Source: Streptomyces luteogriseus | Lineage (GTDB): Bacteria; Actinomycetota; Actinomycetes; Streptomycetales; Streptomycetaceae | Direction of reading: 5' to 3' | DNA length: 64,000 nt | NCBI RefSeq assembly: GCF_014205055.1 | Contig: NZ_JACHMS010000001.1 | Coordinates: 6,882,001 to 6,946,000, forward strand | In this document: one piece after another, positions 16,608 through 24,713 of the stretch | How the letters are laid out: every line of letters begins with the position of its first letter | Position numbering within the stretch: position 1 is the stretch's first letter | Translations under genes and position numbers: made by a program | The notes under the pieces: generated by a model | What the model saw: only the letters and a program-made list of their open reading frames with translations | The model's database searches: none | What the model was told of the DNA's origin: nothing

Positions 16608-18140
16608 TCAGTACGCCCGGTTCCGCATGCGGCGCCACCACATCAGGGCCGCGCCGATCAGGACGATGCCGCCGGCGCCGGCCCCCGCGGAGGCGGCCAT
16701 CAGGCGCATGTCGTCCGAACCCTCCGCGCCGGCCGGCTGGAGCGCGTCGCCCAGCTGGCTGCGGACGTCGTTGCCGCCGTCCACGCCCTTGGCGAGCGGG
16801 CCGCGCGAACCCTCCGTCGGCAGGGCCACGTACGGGAAGGACTTCTCGAACTTCTTGTCGTTCTTGTCGACCGCGTCACCGAGGTCGTTCTTCGCGCCCA
16901 GCAGTTCGCCCTCGACGACCTGGAGCGAGGCGTCGATCACGTCGTCGGTGAGGCGACGGCCGTTCGGGAAGCCCGCGTTGTCACCGTCCAGGACGCCCAG
17001 CCGCTTGGGCTTGGCGGCCGGCTTGACGGACGTGTTGAGCCGCAGCTGCTCCGACGGCGTCACGTGCGGCGGCTGGTTGAGGTCCTTGACGCCCTTGAGG
17101 AAGACGTCGACCAGGTCGTTGCGCGGCTCGGCCGGCGCCGGGATCTTGTAGATCGCCTCGATGAGCTTGGGCAGCTCCGGGTTGGTGACGTTCTCCAGGA
17201 ACTGGGCGTCGTCCCGCGGCGTCGACGCGTTGAACTTGTCCTTGTCCTTCAGCGGGTTGACGACCTCGTTCACCAGCGGGTTGCCGAGGCGCGAGACCTG
17301 CGAGAAGTAGCCCTTGGCGTTCTTGCGCTGCGTCGTCGACCAGATGCCGACGACCGGCTGCTCGTGCGACTCGGTGATGAAGCTGTTGGGCACCTGCAGG
17401 GCGATCGAGTTGACGTTGTAGCCCTTGAGGGTGTCATTGCCGACCTCGGAGAGGTTCCCGCCGTACAGCAGGTCGAAGACGCGCAGGTCCAGGAAGAACG
17501 GGTCGTCGGCCTGCCCGGCGAACGTCTGGGCGCCCCCGGCGAGTTTGTGGACCGCCTGCTTGCGCAGGGTGTCGTAGTCCGGCATCGACGCCTTGCCGAC
17601 GTTCGACGGCGCGACCGGCACGTCGTCGGCGACCTTGGTCTTCGACACGGCCTTCAGGCGCTTCAGCTTGATCAGTTCGAGGTCGTACGTCTGCGTGATG
17701 TTGAGGTCGGGGTCGTCGAGGCTCTCGACCGGGCCCGTGTTGTAGAGGAAGGTCTTGTCGTTCTTCGTGTGCGTCTTGAACGTGTACCGGAACAGCAGGT
17801 CTTCCTGCGCGTCACCGTTGCTGTCGATGCGCAGGTCGTACTGGGCGTCCTCGGCGAACGGGAAGAAGTTGGGCCCGCCGGCCGGTTCCTCGAAGGGGAT
17901 CCAGTTCGCGACGATGGTCGTCGTGTCCGGCTTGTCCGGGCTGACGAACGCGTACACGTCGGTGTTGTCGTACTGGGGGGTTCCCGAGATCAGCGGGGCC
18001 TCGCGGTGGCTGGAGGCGGAGGCCTCCTCAGGTGCCAGCGCGGTCACACCGGCGGCGGCGAGCCCGCCGGTGGCCAGCGCACCACAGATCACAGTCGCGA
18101 TGCTCCGGCGCCCCGCGCCGGTCCTGAAGCTAGGTGTCAT
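16608..18140 (-). CDS. DUF4331 domain secreted/membrane protein
   Basis: A 510-residue DUF4331 protein. From ATG 18140 (MTPSFRTGAGRRS) it has a signal region ending EASASS, then the family start SSHREAPLISGTPQYDNTD. Strong family marks are YAFVSPDKPDTTTIVANW and FEEPAGGPNFFPF, and DDPFFLDLRVFDLL in the middle. A C-terminal helix (GAGAGGIVLIGAALMWW) with a basic tail anchors it to the membrane. No activity is established for the family. The frame is open 37 codons further upstream, but ATG 18140 has GAGGAC as RBS and lies ~39 bp after a SigK-like promoter. It is divergent from the sigma factor gene. Confidence 0.85.
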   Translation of the reverse strand: MTPSFRTGAGRRSIATVICGALATGGLAAAGVTALAPEEASASSHREAPLISGTPQYDNTDVYAFVSPDKPDTTTIVANWIPFEEPAGGPNFFPFAEDAQYDLRIDSNGDAQEDLLFRYTFKTHTKNDKTFLYNTGPVESLDDPDLNITQTYDLELIKLKRLKAVSKTKVADDVPVAPSNVGKASMPDYDTLRKQAVHKLAGGAQTFAGQADDPFFLDLRVFDLLYGGNLSEVGNDTLKGYNVNSIALQVPNSFITESHEQPVVGIWSTTQRKNAKGYFSQVSRLGNPLVNEVVNPLKDKDKFNASTPRDDAQFLENVTNPELPKLIEAIYKIPAPAEPRNDLVDVFLKGVKDLNQPPHVTPSEQLRLNTSVKPAAKPKRLGVLDGDNAGFPNGRRLTDDVIDASLQVVEGELLGAKNDLGDAVDKNDKKFEKSFPYVALPTEGSRGPLAKGVDGGNDVRSQLGDALQPAGAEGSDDMRLMAASAGAGAGGIVLIGAALMWWRRMRNRAY

Positions 18141-18178
18141 GCCGTCCGTCCTCGGTGCCAACTTGCCTGACACACGCC

Positions 18179-18206
18179 ATTCGGAGTGGTCGGCGAAGCG
18201 GATTGG
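18179..18206 (-). promoter_or_regulatory. SigK-like promoter for the DUF4331 gene
   Basis: Read leftward, CCAATCC (18206-18200) is followed after 15 nt by CCGAAT (18184-18179). The M. tuberculosis SigK consensus is CCATCC and CCGAAT about 16-18 nt apart. The -10 matches exactly and the -35 nearly. The ATG of the DUF4331 gene is ~39 bp downstream. Confidence 0.5.
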
Positions 18207-18367
18207 TCGAATCTCAAACGTTCTTACGGCGAGTGGGGAAAGTTGTTTCATCGCCGGGCGACCCGCGTTTTCGGCGCGCTGATCCGTAACCCCGTCCGGA
18301 GGTGTGTGCGTTGCGAGTGCCTCGTGTGAGGGGACAGGCCCGGTGCGGCCTCGGAGAGGGGGACCGA

Positions 18368-18910
18368 GTGGAGGCGGACGAGCTGCTGCTGCTCGTGGCA
18401 GGTGGGGACCAGAAGGCGTTCGAGGAGCTGTACGGAGTGGTGTCCGGACCGGTGTTCGGTCTCGTACGGCGCGTGGTGCGCGACCCCGCCCAGTCGGAGG
18501 AGGTGGCTCAGGAGGTGCTGCTCGAACTGTGGCGGTCCGCGGCGAAGTTCGACCCCGGCCGGGGCAGCGCGATGTCCTGGATCCTCACCCTCGCCCACCG
18601 CCGCGCCGTCGACCGGGTCCGCAGCGCCCGGGCGGCCGGGGAGCGCGAGCAGCGCGAGGCACTGCGGGCGAACCAGCCCGCCTTCGACCAGGTCACCGAG
18701 GAGGTCGAGGCCGGCCTCGAACGCGAGTGGGTGCGCCGCTGCCTGGACCGGCTCACCGTCCTGCAGCGCCAGTCGGTCACCCTCGCCTACTACGAGGGCT
18801 ACACGTACCGTGAAGTGGCCGAGCAGCTCTCCCTGCCGCTGGGCACCGTCAAGACCCGCATGCGGGACGGGCTGACCCGGATGCGCGAGTGCCTGGGAGG
18901 AGTGGCATGA
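18368..18910 (+). CDS. ECF sigma factor, SigK-like
   Basis: A 180-residue extracytoplasmic-function sigma factor. Region 2 is visible in FEELYGVVSGPVFGLVRRVV, AQEVLLELWRSAAKFDP and GSAMSWILTLAHRRAVDRVR; region 4 in LDRLTVLQRQSVTLAYYEGY and LSLPLGTVKTRMRDGLTRM. The resemblance and the RskA-type partner indicate the SigK group. I chose GTG 18368, with GGAGAGGGGG immediately upstream; other in-frame GTG/TTG codons back to 18302 are possible. It overlaps the anti-sigma gene by 4 bp (ATGA), and diverges from the DUF4331 gene, its likely target. Confidence 0.9.
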   Translation: MEADELLLLVAGGDQKAFEELYGVVSGPVFGLVRRVVRDPAQSEEVAQEVLLELWRSAAKFDPGRGSAMSWILTLAHRRAVDRVRSARAAGEREQREALRANQPAFDQVTEEVEAGLEREWVRRCLDRLTVLQRQSVTLAYYEGYTYREVAEQLSLPLGTVKTRMRDGLTRMRECLGGVA

Positions 18911-19725
18911 GCCTCTTCCGCCGCGAGGACCTGCACTCGCTCGCCGCGCCCTACGCGCTGGACGCCCTGGAGCCCCCGGAGCGGGTCCGCTTCCGGAAGC
19001 ACCTGAGGGACTGCGACCGCTGCGCCGCCGAGGTGCGTGCCCTGACCGAGGACGCCGTCCGGCTCGCCTGGTCCACGACCGCCCCGCCCCCGGCCGCGCT
19101 GCGTGACCGGGTGATGCTCGCCGTACGGACGACTCCGCAGGACCCGGCGCCGCAGGGCGCGGCTCGTGAGCCGGCACGGACGCGTGCGACGCAGCTGCCG
19201 CCGCACGTCTGGGGCGCCCAGCCGCCGCCGCGGCAGCGGCAGCGGCGCCGGATCCCGCTGTTCGTGCCCTTCGCCACGGCCACCGCCGCCGCGGCCCTCG
19301 TCGTCGCCTCGCTGTTCGCCGTGCAGGCGAACCGGACCCAGGACCGGCTGACCGCCGAGCAAGATCGGTCACGTGAGATCGCCCACGTTCTGGCAGCTCC
19401 GGACGCCCGTGCGAGCAGTGGCCGGGACGGACGGGGCCGCACCATCGGAGTGGTCGCTTCCGCCACGGAGGGGAGCGCGGTGGTCACCCTCGGCGGATAC
19501 GGGACGCCCGCGGGCGGCCGCGTGCACCAGTTGTGGCTCATGCGCCCGGGCGCGCAACCACGCTCCCTCGGGCTCTTCGAGGGCGACACGCCCCTGGTCG
19601 CAACGGGTCTGGGCACCTCCGCGACGTCACTGGCCGTGACCGTCGAGCCCGGCGGGGGATCGCCGCAGCCCACTACTCAGCCGATCGTCCAACTCGCCCT
19701 GAAATCTGTTGGATTCGGAGAGTAA
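18907..19725 (+). CDS. RskA-type anti-sigma factor
   Basis: A 272-residue membrane anti-sigma factor that should hold the upstream sigma factor inactive. The N-terminal zinc-binding anti-sigma domain has His32, Cys36 and Cys39 (HLRDCDRC). A Pro/Arg-rich linker leads to one membrane helix (FATATAAAALVVASLFAV, ~residues 122-140). The extracytoplasmic RskA domain follows, with GRVHQLWLMRPGAQPRSLGLF. Release in the SigK system goes by regulated proteolysis (Rip1) and redox-sensitive cysteines; here the extracytoplasmic half lacks cysteines. Start is fixed by the ATGA overlap. Confidence 0.9.
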   Translation: MSLFRREDLHSLAAPYALDALEPPERVRFRKHLRDCDRCAAEVRALTEDAVRLAWSTTAPPPAALRDRVMLAVRTTPQDPAPQGAAREPARTRATQLPPHVWGAQPPPRQRQRRRIPLFVPFATATAAAALVVASLFAVQANRTQDRLTAEQDRSREIAHVLAAPDARASSGRDGRGRTIGVVASATEGSAVVTLGGYGTPAGGRVHQLWLMRPGAQPRSLGLFEGDTPLVATGLGTSATSLAVTVEPGGGSPQPTTQPIVQLALKSVGFGE

Positions 19726-19851
19726 CCGGAGATACATCGTCAACCCCCTTATGGGGAAGGTGAATCCTGTGACCGCGATACACGAGTGCCCGGACGGGGC
19801 GATAGGGTTAACCTGCCCGGGCCGGGTGGACTCGTACGGGTGGGGAGTGAC

Positions 19852-20118
19852 ATGGATCAGATAACAGTGCGCAGCAGGGCCAGGGTCCCTGCGATCACCT
19901 GCGGGAGCAGCGCGACCAGTTCGCGCCTCGACCGCCACCTCTCGGTGCTGGGCGGCCCCGCCGTCCCCCAGCGGGAGACGGTCGAGGCGACCTCGCTGAT
20001 GCGGGAACTGACCGCGCGTCAGCCGCACGACCGCAGTGGCAGGGGCGCGCGTGTGCGTCGCGTCTCGCTCTTCGCGCCGCTGCGCCGACTGCGTCGCTCG
20101 CTGTTCGGCAGCAGGTAG
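19852..20118 (+). CDS. Small basic protein of 88 residues, unknown
   Basis: A short gene starting ATG 19852 (MDQITVRSRARVPAI), with GGGGAGTG as a plausible RBS. The product is Arg/Ser-rich, ending VRRVSLFAPLRRLRRSLFGS, which suggests a short amphipathic basic tail. There is no signal peptide or membrane segment. TAGGGT at 19803-19808 could be a -10 element about 40 bp upstream. I do not recognise a family. It lies between the anti-sigma factor gene and a decayed permease gene, and could be transcribed from its own promoter. Codon position GC bias supports it as real. Confidence 0.6.
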   Translation: MDQITVRSRARVPAITCGSSATSSRLDRHLSVLGGPAVPQRETVEATSLMRELTARQPHDRSGRGARVRRVSLFAPLRRLRRSLFGSR

Positions 20119-20296
20119 GGGTCCCGCGCTCGGGCGGTCACACCGCCCCTGGCGCACCGCTGCGACACTCGTCGTCCGTCATCCCCGCGGCTCGCAGCGA
20201 CGCCAGGTGTGTTCCCGAGCGCGGCACGCCCTCTGTCGGTGCCTCATCCCCGCCCGGCAGTGACCGGGGGCTGTCCCCGCGGCTCCGGCCGCCCGT

Positions 20297-20507
20297 TCAC
20301 CGATCCCCGTGCGCGTACTGACGCACGGCCGGCGGCACGAACACCCCGAGCAGCACGGCGCACCACAGCAGCGACCCCCGCTACAGGGTGAGTCACCGGC
20401 CGGGCCGCCCCGTCGGGCACCGGCGCGTTGCCGAAGAGGCCCCGCAGGTCCGTCGCCGGCGCGCTGACCGGATTCCACTCCGCGACCGTCCGCAGCCGTC
20501 CCGGCAG
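20297..20507 (-). pseudogene. Remnant of a DrrB-like ABC-2 transporter permease
   Basis: Read leftward, the DNA encodes LPGRLRTVAEWNPVSA, the strongly conserved segment of daunorubicin-resistance-type (DrrB) ABC-2 permeases, then LRGLFGNAPVPDGAA. The frame then breaks near 20385 and resumes one base over as SLLWCAVLLGVFVPPAV..., the last membrane helix, ending at a TGA at 20297. The N-terminal ~200 residues and the ATPase partner are absent. This is a decayed 3' end, probably left by deletion. Nothing else was seen in 20119-20534. Confidence 0.7.
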
Positions 20508-20534
20508 CCCGCTCGCCTTCGACCCCGAGCTGCG

Positions 20535-21689
20535 CTAGAGCAGCGCCAGCTGCCCCTCGGGGCCCTCCTCGGGACCCTCCAGCACCGATGCCGGGCGGCG
20601 GGCCGCACTCCGCACCGGGAGGACACCGGCCTTGCTCAGCTCCGTCGCCGTGACCGGGTCGGGGAGCTCCGGCCCCTCCGGAGGACGCAGTTCGGCCAGC
20701 AGCGCGAGGACGGTGATCAGCTCCAGCAGCTCCGACGTCCAGGCCTGCGGCCAGGTGGCGGGACGGATCGCCGCCAGCGTGCCCGGCTCGGGGGCGGTGA
20801 CGCGGGCCGCGAACCACTGCTCCAGGACGCGGACTCCCCCCACCTCGAAGTCCCAGGCCTGCGGCGGTACGGGGGAGATGCGGCCCTCGTCCAGGAACAG
20901 GGCCTCCTCGTCCCGGTCGTAGCGCAGCGTCACGGGCCGGGAGGGCAGCGGGGCGCGGACGTAGGGGCGGCGGCCGCCGGGCAGCTTGGGGCGTTCGCCG
21001 TCGCGGCGCATCAGCCACAGCATCCGGTGCCCCAGCTCCAGGCCCCGCTCCCACGCGTCGGCGTCCCCGGTGAGCGGGACGGTGAGGTCAGGGCGGGCCG
21101 TGGCCGTGATCCAGGCCAGCACGTCCAGCGGTGCCGGGGTGCCGCCCAGCCGGGTGCCGAGGTGCTCCGCCAGTCCCGGCGCCAGATTCGGCTCGTGGCC
21201 GCCCGGGCGGCGGAACAGCGGGCGGACCCGGCCGGGCCGGAACAGCGGGAGCAGTGAGGTGACGAGCAGGGGAGGGGCCGCCCCGGGCGTCTCCGCCACG
21301 AAGACCTGCCGCGGGTCCGCCACCCGCCACAGCTCCGGGCGGGCCGCGTCGATGAGCCGCTGGTCGGGGATCAGCCATTGCTCGTCGTAGGGCGCGAGCA
21401 GGACGCGCACCGGCTCCGGGCAGGGCCCCGAGGCGCGCACCAGCTTCTCCGTGCCGCTGCCGCTTCGGCCGGGCAGTTGGCCGACCGCCGTGTGCAGCGT
21501 GCGCGAACGCGTCGGTTCGAACAGCGCCTCGCGGTCGGGGCCCTCGGCCTTGACCAGGGCGTCCCAGCGGGCCTTCAGGGACCCCGCGTCGGGGGCCGCC
21601 GGCCAGCCCCGGCCGAGCCGCGGCGGTGCGACGGACCACGGCATGAGGTCCGCCAGCAGCGGAGCGTCGTCGTGCGTCACGCTGGGCAT
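20535..21689 (-). CDS. Type ISP restriction-modification C-terminal domain protein (orphan)
   Basis: A 384-residue protein matching proteins labelled type ISP restriction/modification enzyme in Streptomyces. It starts MPSVTHDDAPLLADLMPWSV and has SRTLHTAVGQLPG, PYDEQWLIPDQRLIDAARPELWRV, and PLDVLAWITATARPD. This corresponds to the DNA-recognition (specificity) end of type ISP enzymes. The nuclease, helicase and methyltransferase parts, and the DPPY/NPPY catalytic motif, are missing, so it cannot cut or methylate by itself. I chose ATG 21689. Identification rests on memory of the family and should be confirmed by profile search. Confidence 0.65.
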   Translation of the reverse strand: MPSVTHDDAPLLADLMPWSVAPPRLGRGWPAAPDAGSLKARWDALVKAEGPDREALFEPTRSRTLHTAVGQLPGRSGSGTEKLVRASGPCPEPVRVLLAPYDEQWLIPDQRLIDAARPELWRVADPRQVFVAETPGAAPPLLVTSLLPLFRPGRVRPLFRRPGGHEPNLAPGLAEHLGTRLGGTPAPLDVLAWITATARPDLTVPLTGDADAWERGLELGHRMLWLMRRDGERPKLPGGRRPYVRAPLPSRPVTLRYDRDEEALFLDEGRISPVPPQAWDFEVGGVRVLEQWFAARVTAPEPGTLAAIRPATWPQAWTSELLELITVLALLAELRPPEGPELPDPVTATELSKAGVLPVRSAARRPASVLEGPEEGPEGQLALL

Positions 21690-21703
21690 CGTACGACGTA
21701 TCC

Positions 21704-21745
21704 GGCGCCCTGAAGGGGCGCGGGGACCGGCGCGACCGGCCCCCA
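21704..21745. repeat. Intergenic AAGGGGCGCGGGGA repeat copy
   Basis: Contains CCTGAAGGGGCGCGGGGACC and GCGCGACCGGCC, the same element as at 5550 and 52391, between the type ISP-domain gene and the GntR gene. Confidence 0.55.
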
Positions 21746-21783
21746 CCGGGGCGCGGGCGGACGCGGTGCTTCCAGCGGAGCGC

Positions 21784-22533
21784 TCACGTGGCGTCCAGGG
21801 TCACCGTGAAGGAGAAGCGGTCCCCCCGGTAGTGGATGACGGCCACGTCCAGCGGCCGTCCCCCGGCGTCGTACGTCACCCCGGTGTAGTGCAGGATCGG
21901 GCTCAGCAGGGGGACTTGGAGCAGCTTCGAGGTCTCCGGGTCGGCCAGCCGCGCCTCCACCGTGTCCGTGATGCGGCTGATGTCCGCCCCCGCGACGTCC
22001 CGCAGCACCTTGGTCATCGGCCACCGGACGAGGTCGTCCAGGTCGATCCGCGCGGCCAGTTCGGGACGCACGTAGTTGCGGGCGTGGTTCGTCGGCTCAC
22101 CGGTCTTCTCGTCGCTGCGCAGCCGGTGGTACGTCGACACCTCCCGGACATCCGGGAAGAACTCGGCGAGTTCACCCGGCACGGGCGCGCTGCCGTGGTC
22201 CAGCAGTTCGGTCGTCATGCCGGACTGCTGGGCCACGATCGCGTCCACCGAGCCGAGCAGGCGCACCGGGGAACCCCGGCGCGCGTCCGGCTCGATGAAC
22301 GTGCCCCGCCGGCGATGGCGCGAGATCAGCCCCTCGTCCTCCAGCTCCTTCAGCGCCTGCCGCATCGTCAGCACGCTCACGCCGTAGTGCCCGGCCAGCT
22401 GCTCCTCGGTGGGCAGCCGCAGCGGGTCCTGGGGCGAGCGGCCGAGGATCGAGGCGCGCAGCGACTGCGACACCTGGTACCAGAGCGGCAGCTTGCGATT
22501 CAGGACGATGGAATCCGGGGCGAAGGAGGTCAC
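21784..22533 (-). CDS. GntR/HutC family repressor, probable regulator of hmgA
   Basis: A 249-residue HutC-subfamily regulator. The winged helix-turn-helix occupies residues ~15-80 (LPTEEQLAGHYGVSVLTMRQ, ISRHRRRGTFI). The UTRA effector domain follows (~95-245; YHRLRSDEKTGEPTNHARNYV and ILHYTGVTYDAGGRPLD). The gene lies 51 bp downstream of hmgA on the same strand. The motif CCGTACC(G)GTAGGA occurs just before this gene and just before hmgA, so it probably represses both and responds to a tyrosine or homogentisate metabolite. The specific ligand is not known. Confidence 0.85.
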   Translation of the reverse strand: MTSFAPDSIVLNRKLPLWYQVSQSLRASILGRSPQDPLRLPTEEQLAGHYGVSVLTMRQALKELEDEGLISRHRRRGTFIEPDARRGSPVRLLGSVDAIVAQQSGMTTELLDHGSAPVPGELAEFFPDVREVSTYHRLRSDEKTGEPTNHARNYVRPELAARIDLDDLVRWPMTKVLRDVAGADISRITDTVEARLADPETSKLLQVPLLSPILHYTGVTYDAGGRPLDVAVIHYRGDRFSFTVTLDAT

Positions 22534-22540
22534 GGGCCAT

Positions 22541-22557
22541 CCGTACCGGTAGGAAAT
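22541..22557 (-). promoter_or_regulatory. Probable GntR operator, autoregulatory
   Basis: CCGTACCGGTAGGAAAT lies 8 bp before the GntR start codon. It matches the site upstream of hmgA (CCGTACCGTAGGATT) apart from one inserted G. It implies autoregulation from a promoter in the hmgA-GntR gap. Confidence 0.5.
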
Positions 22558-22584
22558 GATCAGTGCAAGGGGGCTTCTGATCCC

Positions 22585-23964
22585 TCAGGCTCCCTGGGGG
22601 CGGAAGTGTCGTTCCAGGCCCTGCCAGACGTCGTCGTAACGCTGCTGGAGGTGCTCCGCGCGTGCGGCCTGCGGGGTGAGGGTGAGCGGCCAGCGCGTCT
22701 CGAACATGAACGCCAGACCGTCGTCGATCTTCTGCGGCTTCAGCTCCGCGGCGCTCGCCCGGTCGAACGTCTCCCGGTCCGGGCCGTGCGCCGACATCAT
22801 GTTGTGCAGCGAACCGCCCCCCGGTACGAAGCCTTCCGCCTTGGCGTCGTAGGCGCCCTCGATCAGGCCCATGTACTCGGTCATCACGTTCCGGTGGAAG
22901 TACGGCGGCCGGAAGGTGTCCTCGCCCACCAGCCAGCGCGGCGCGAACACCACGAAGTCGCAACCGGCGAGCCCCGGGGTGTCCGACGGGGACGTCAGCA
23001 CCGTGAAGATCGACGGGTCGGGGTGGTCGTAGGTGATGGTGCCGAGCGCATTGAAACGGCGCAGGTCGTAGACGTAGGGCACATGGTTGCCGTGCCAGGC
23101 GACCACGTCGAGAGGGGAGTGGTCGTAGGTGGCCGTCCACAGGTTGCCGCAGAACTTGTTCACCACCTCCACCGGGCCCTCGACGTCCTCGTACGCCGCC
23201 ACCGGTGCGCGGAAGTCCCGGGGGTTGGCGAGCCCGTTGGCGCCGATCGGGCCCAGGTCGGGGAGGCGGAAGGGAGCGCCGTAGTTCTCGCACACATAGC
23301 CGCGGGCCGTCGGGCTCTGCCCGCCGTCGGACGCCGTGTCCAGGAGCTCCACACGGAAGCGGACCCCACGGGGAACGAGCGCCACATGTCCCGGCTCCAC
23401 ATGAAGCAGACCGAACTCGGTGTGCAGCAGCAGCCCGCCGCGCTCCGGGACGATGAGCAGCTCGCCGTCGGCGTCGCTGAACACCCGGTCCATCGAGGCG
23501 TTGGCCGCGTAGAGGTGCACGGCGATGCCGGTCCGCTGGGTGGCGTCACCGTTGCCGCCCAGGGTCCACAGGCCCGCCAGGAAGTCGGTCTCCGGCGCCG
23601 GGTCGGGCAGCGGGTTCCAGCGCACGCGGTTGGGGTCGGGCACGGTCTGCGTGAAGGGAGCGGTGCGGATCGAGCCACCGTGGGTCCGGGTGAACGCCGG
23701 GTGCGCGGCCGACGGGCGAATCCGGTACAGCCACGAGCGGCGGTTGTGGGCGCGCGGCTCGGTGAAAGCCGAACCGCTCAGCTGCTCGGCGTACAGCCCG
23801 AGGGGTGCCCGCTGGGGTGAGTTGCGGCCCTCGGGCAGTGCGCCCGGGACGGCCTCCGAGCTGTGCTCGTTGCCGAAGCCGGAGAGGTAGGTCAGTCCTT
23901 CGGCGGTCTTCCGCGCTCCCCCACGCTCGAACGTGCTCGCGCGGGTGGTGCCCCCATCGCCCAT
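22585..23964 (-). CDS. hmgA: Homogentisate 1,2-dioxygenase
   Basis: Opens the ring of homogentisate to maleylacetoacetate in phenylalanine/tyrosine catabolism, using Fe(II). At 459 residues it is full length. It has the family start LTYLSGFGNEHSSEAVPGAL and RAPLGLYAEQLSGSAFT. The iron ligands are in PPYFHRNVMTEYMGL (His and Glu) and GGGSLHNMMSAHGPD (His). The start MGDGGTTRAS has GGGAGC upstream. The next pathway enzymes (maleylacetoacetate isomerase, fumarylacetoacetase) are not in the window. It is followed by its presumed GntR repressor. Confidence 0.95.
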   Translation of the reverse strand: MGDGGTTRASTFERGGARKTAEGLTYLSGFGNEHSSEAVPGALPEGRNSPQRAPLGLYAEQLSGSAFTEPRAHNRRSWLYRIRPSAAHPAFTRTHGGSIRTAPFTQTVPDPNRVRWNPLPDPAPETDFLAGLWTLGGNGDATQRTGIAVHLYAANASMDRVFSDADGELLIVPERGGLLLHTEFGLLHVEPGHVALVPRGVRFRVELLDTASDGGQSPTARGYVCENYGAPFRLPDLGPIGANGLANPRDFRAPVAAYEDVEGPVEVVNKFCGNLWTATYDHSPLDVVAWHGNHVPYVYDLRRFNALGTITYDHPDPSIFTVLTSPSDTPGLAGCDFVVFAPRWLVGEDTFRPPYFHRNVMTEYMGLIEGAYDAKAEGFVPGGGSLHNMMSAHGPDRETFDRASAAELKPQKIDDGLAFMFETRWPLTLTPQAARAEHLQQRYDDVWQGLERHFRPQGA

Positions 23965-23986
23965 GATCGCTGCTCCCTTGCGTACG

Positions 23987-24010
23987 ATTCCTATGCCGTA
24001 CCGTAGGATT
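23987..24010 (-). promoter_or_regulatory. Probable GntR operator upstream of hmgA
   Basis: ATTCCTA and TAGGATT (6 of 7 complementary) flank a 10-nt spacer 23-46 bp before the hmgA ATG, and CCGTACCGTAGGATT at 23996-24010 is shared with the GntR promoter. Binding here would block hmgA transcription. Confidence 0.55.
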
Positions 24011-24116
24011 GCGTTTTCCCCGACGCAAGGGGGGCGCGCCCCTCCTCTTGACGGATGACCTGAACCCGACTTGAGAACGATCCGCCGGGCCGGACGTCTG
24101 TTCTACGCTCCCGGAC

Positions 24117-24713
24117 ATGACGTGGACACGGAGACCTTTCGCCGCGCTCGCGGTCTGTGTCCTCCTGCTGGCCGGATCCGCGGGCTGCGGCTCCGGCGAC
24201 GCCCGGGAGGGTGCCGGGTCGGCCACACCGGTGGGCAAGATCCTGGAGGACCGGGACCCGGAGGGGCGGCCCTATCGCGAGGTCGGGCGGGAGGGTGCCC
24301 CCGACGTCGGGATCGAGGTGCAGCCCGACGCGGCAGGCGGCTGGGACGTACGCCTGACCGTGCGCAACTTCCGCTTCTCCCCGACCGGCGCGGCAGCCCG
24401 CGCGGTGGCCGGACGGGGTCTCGCGCACCTCTTCGTCGACGGCCGCCCCGTCGCCCGGCTGCGCGCCTCCGACTACCGGCTCGACACCCGCCTCGTGCCG
24501 CGCGGCACCCACCACGTCACCGCCCGCCTCTACGCCGACGACGGCACGGTATGGGCCGTGGACGGCCAGCCCGTGGAGAGCACGGCCGACATCACGTCCT
24601 CGGAGCCCGGCCCGGGGATCCCGCCGGACGCGGCCTCCCGGCGCAAGGCCCGGACGCAGGGCGCGGACACCGGGGGGCGAGGTTCACCCGACGGCGCCGG
24701 AAGGGCATCATGA
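24117..24713 (+). CDS. Putative lipoprotein, unknown function
   Basis: A 198-residue exported protein. A basic start and hydrophobic core end in LLLAGSAGC, so Cys24 is probably lipidated. The rest has no domain I recognise; it contains VRLTVRNFRFSP and the Arg/Asp-rich segments GTHHVTARLYADDG, reminiscent of small extracytoplasmic beta-sandwich or DUF3347-like copper-associated proteins, but this is weak. The C-terminal ~40 residues look disordered. It overlaps the TetR gene by 4 bp (ATGA), so the two are coexpressed. Confidence 0.75.
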   Translation: MTWTRRPFAALAVCVLLLAGSAGCGSGDAREGAGSATPVGKILEDRDPEGRPYREVGREGAPDVGIEVQPDAAGGWDVRLTVRNFRFSPTGAAARAVAGRGLAHLFVDGRPVARLRASDYRLDTRLVPRGTHHVTARLYADDGTVWAVDGQPVESTADITSSEPGPGIPPDAASRRKARTQGADTGGRGSPDGAGRAS

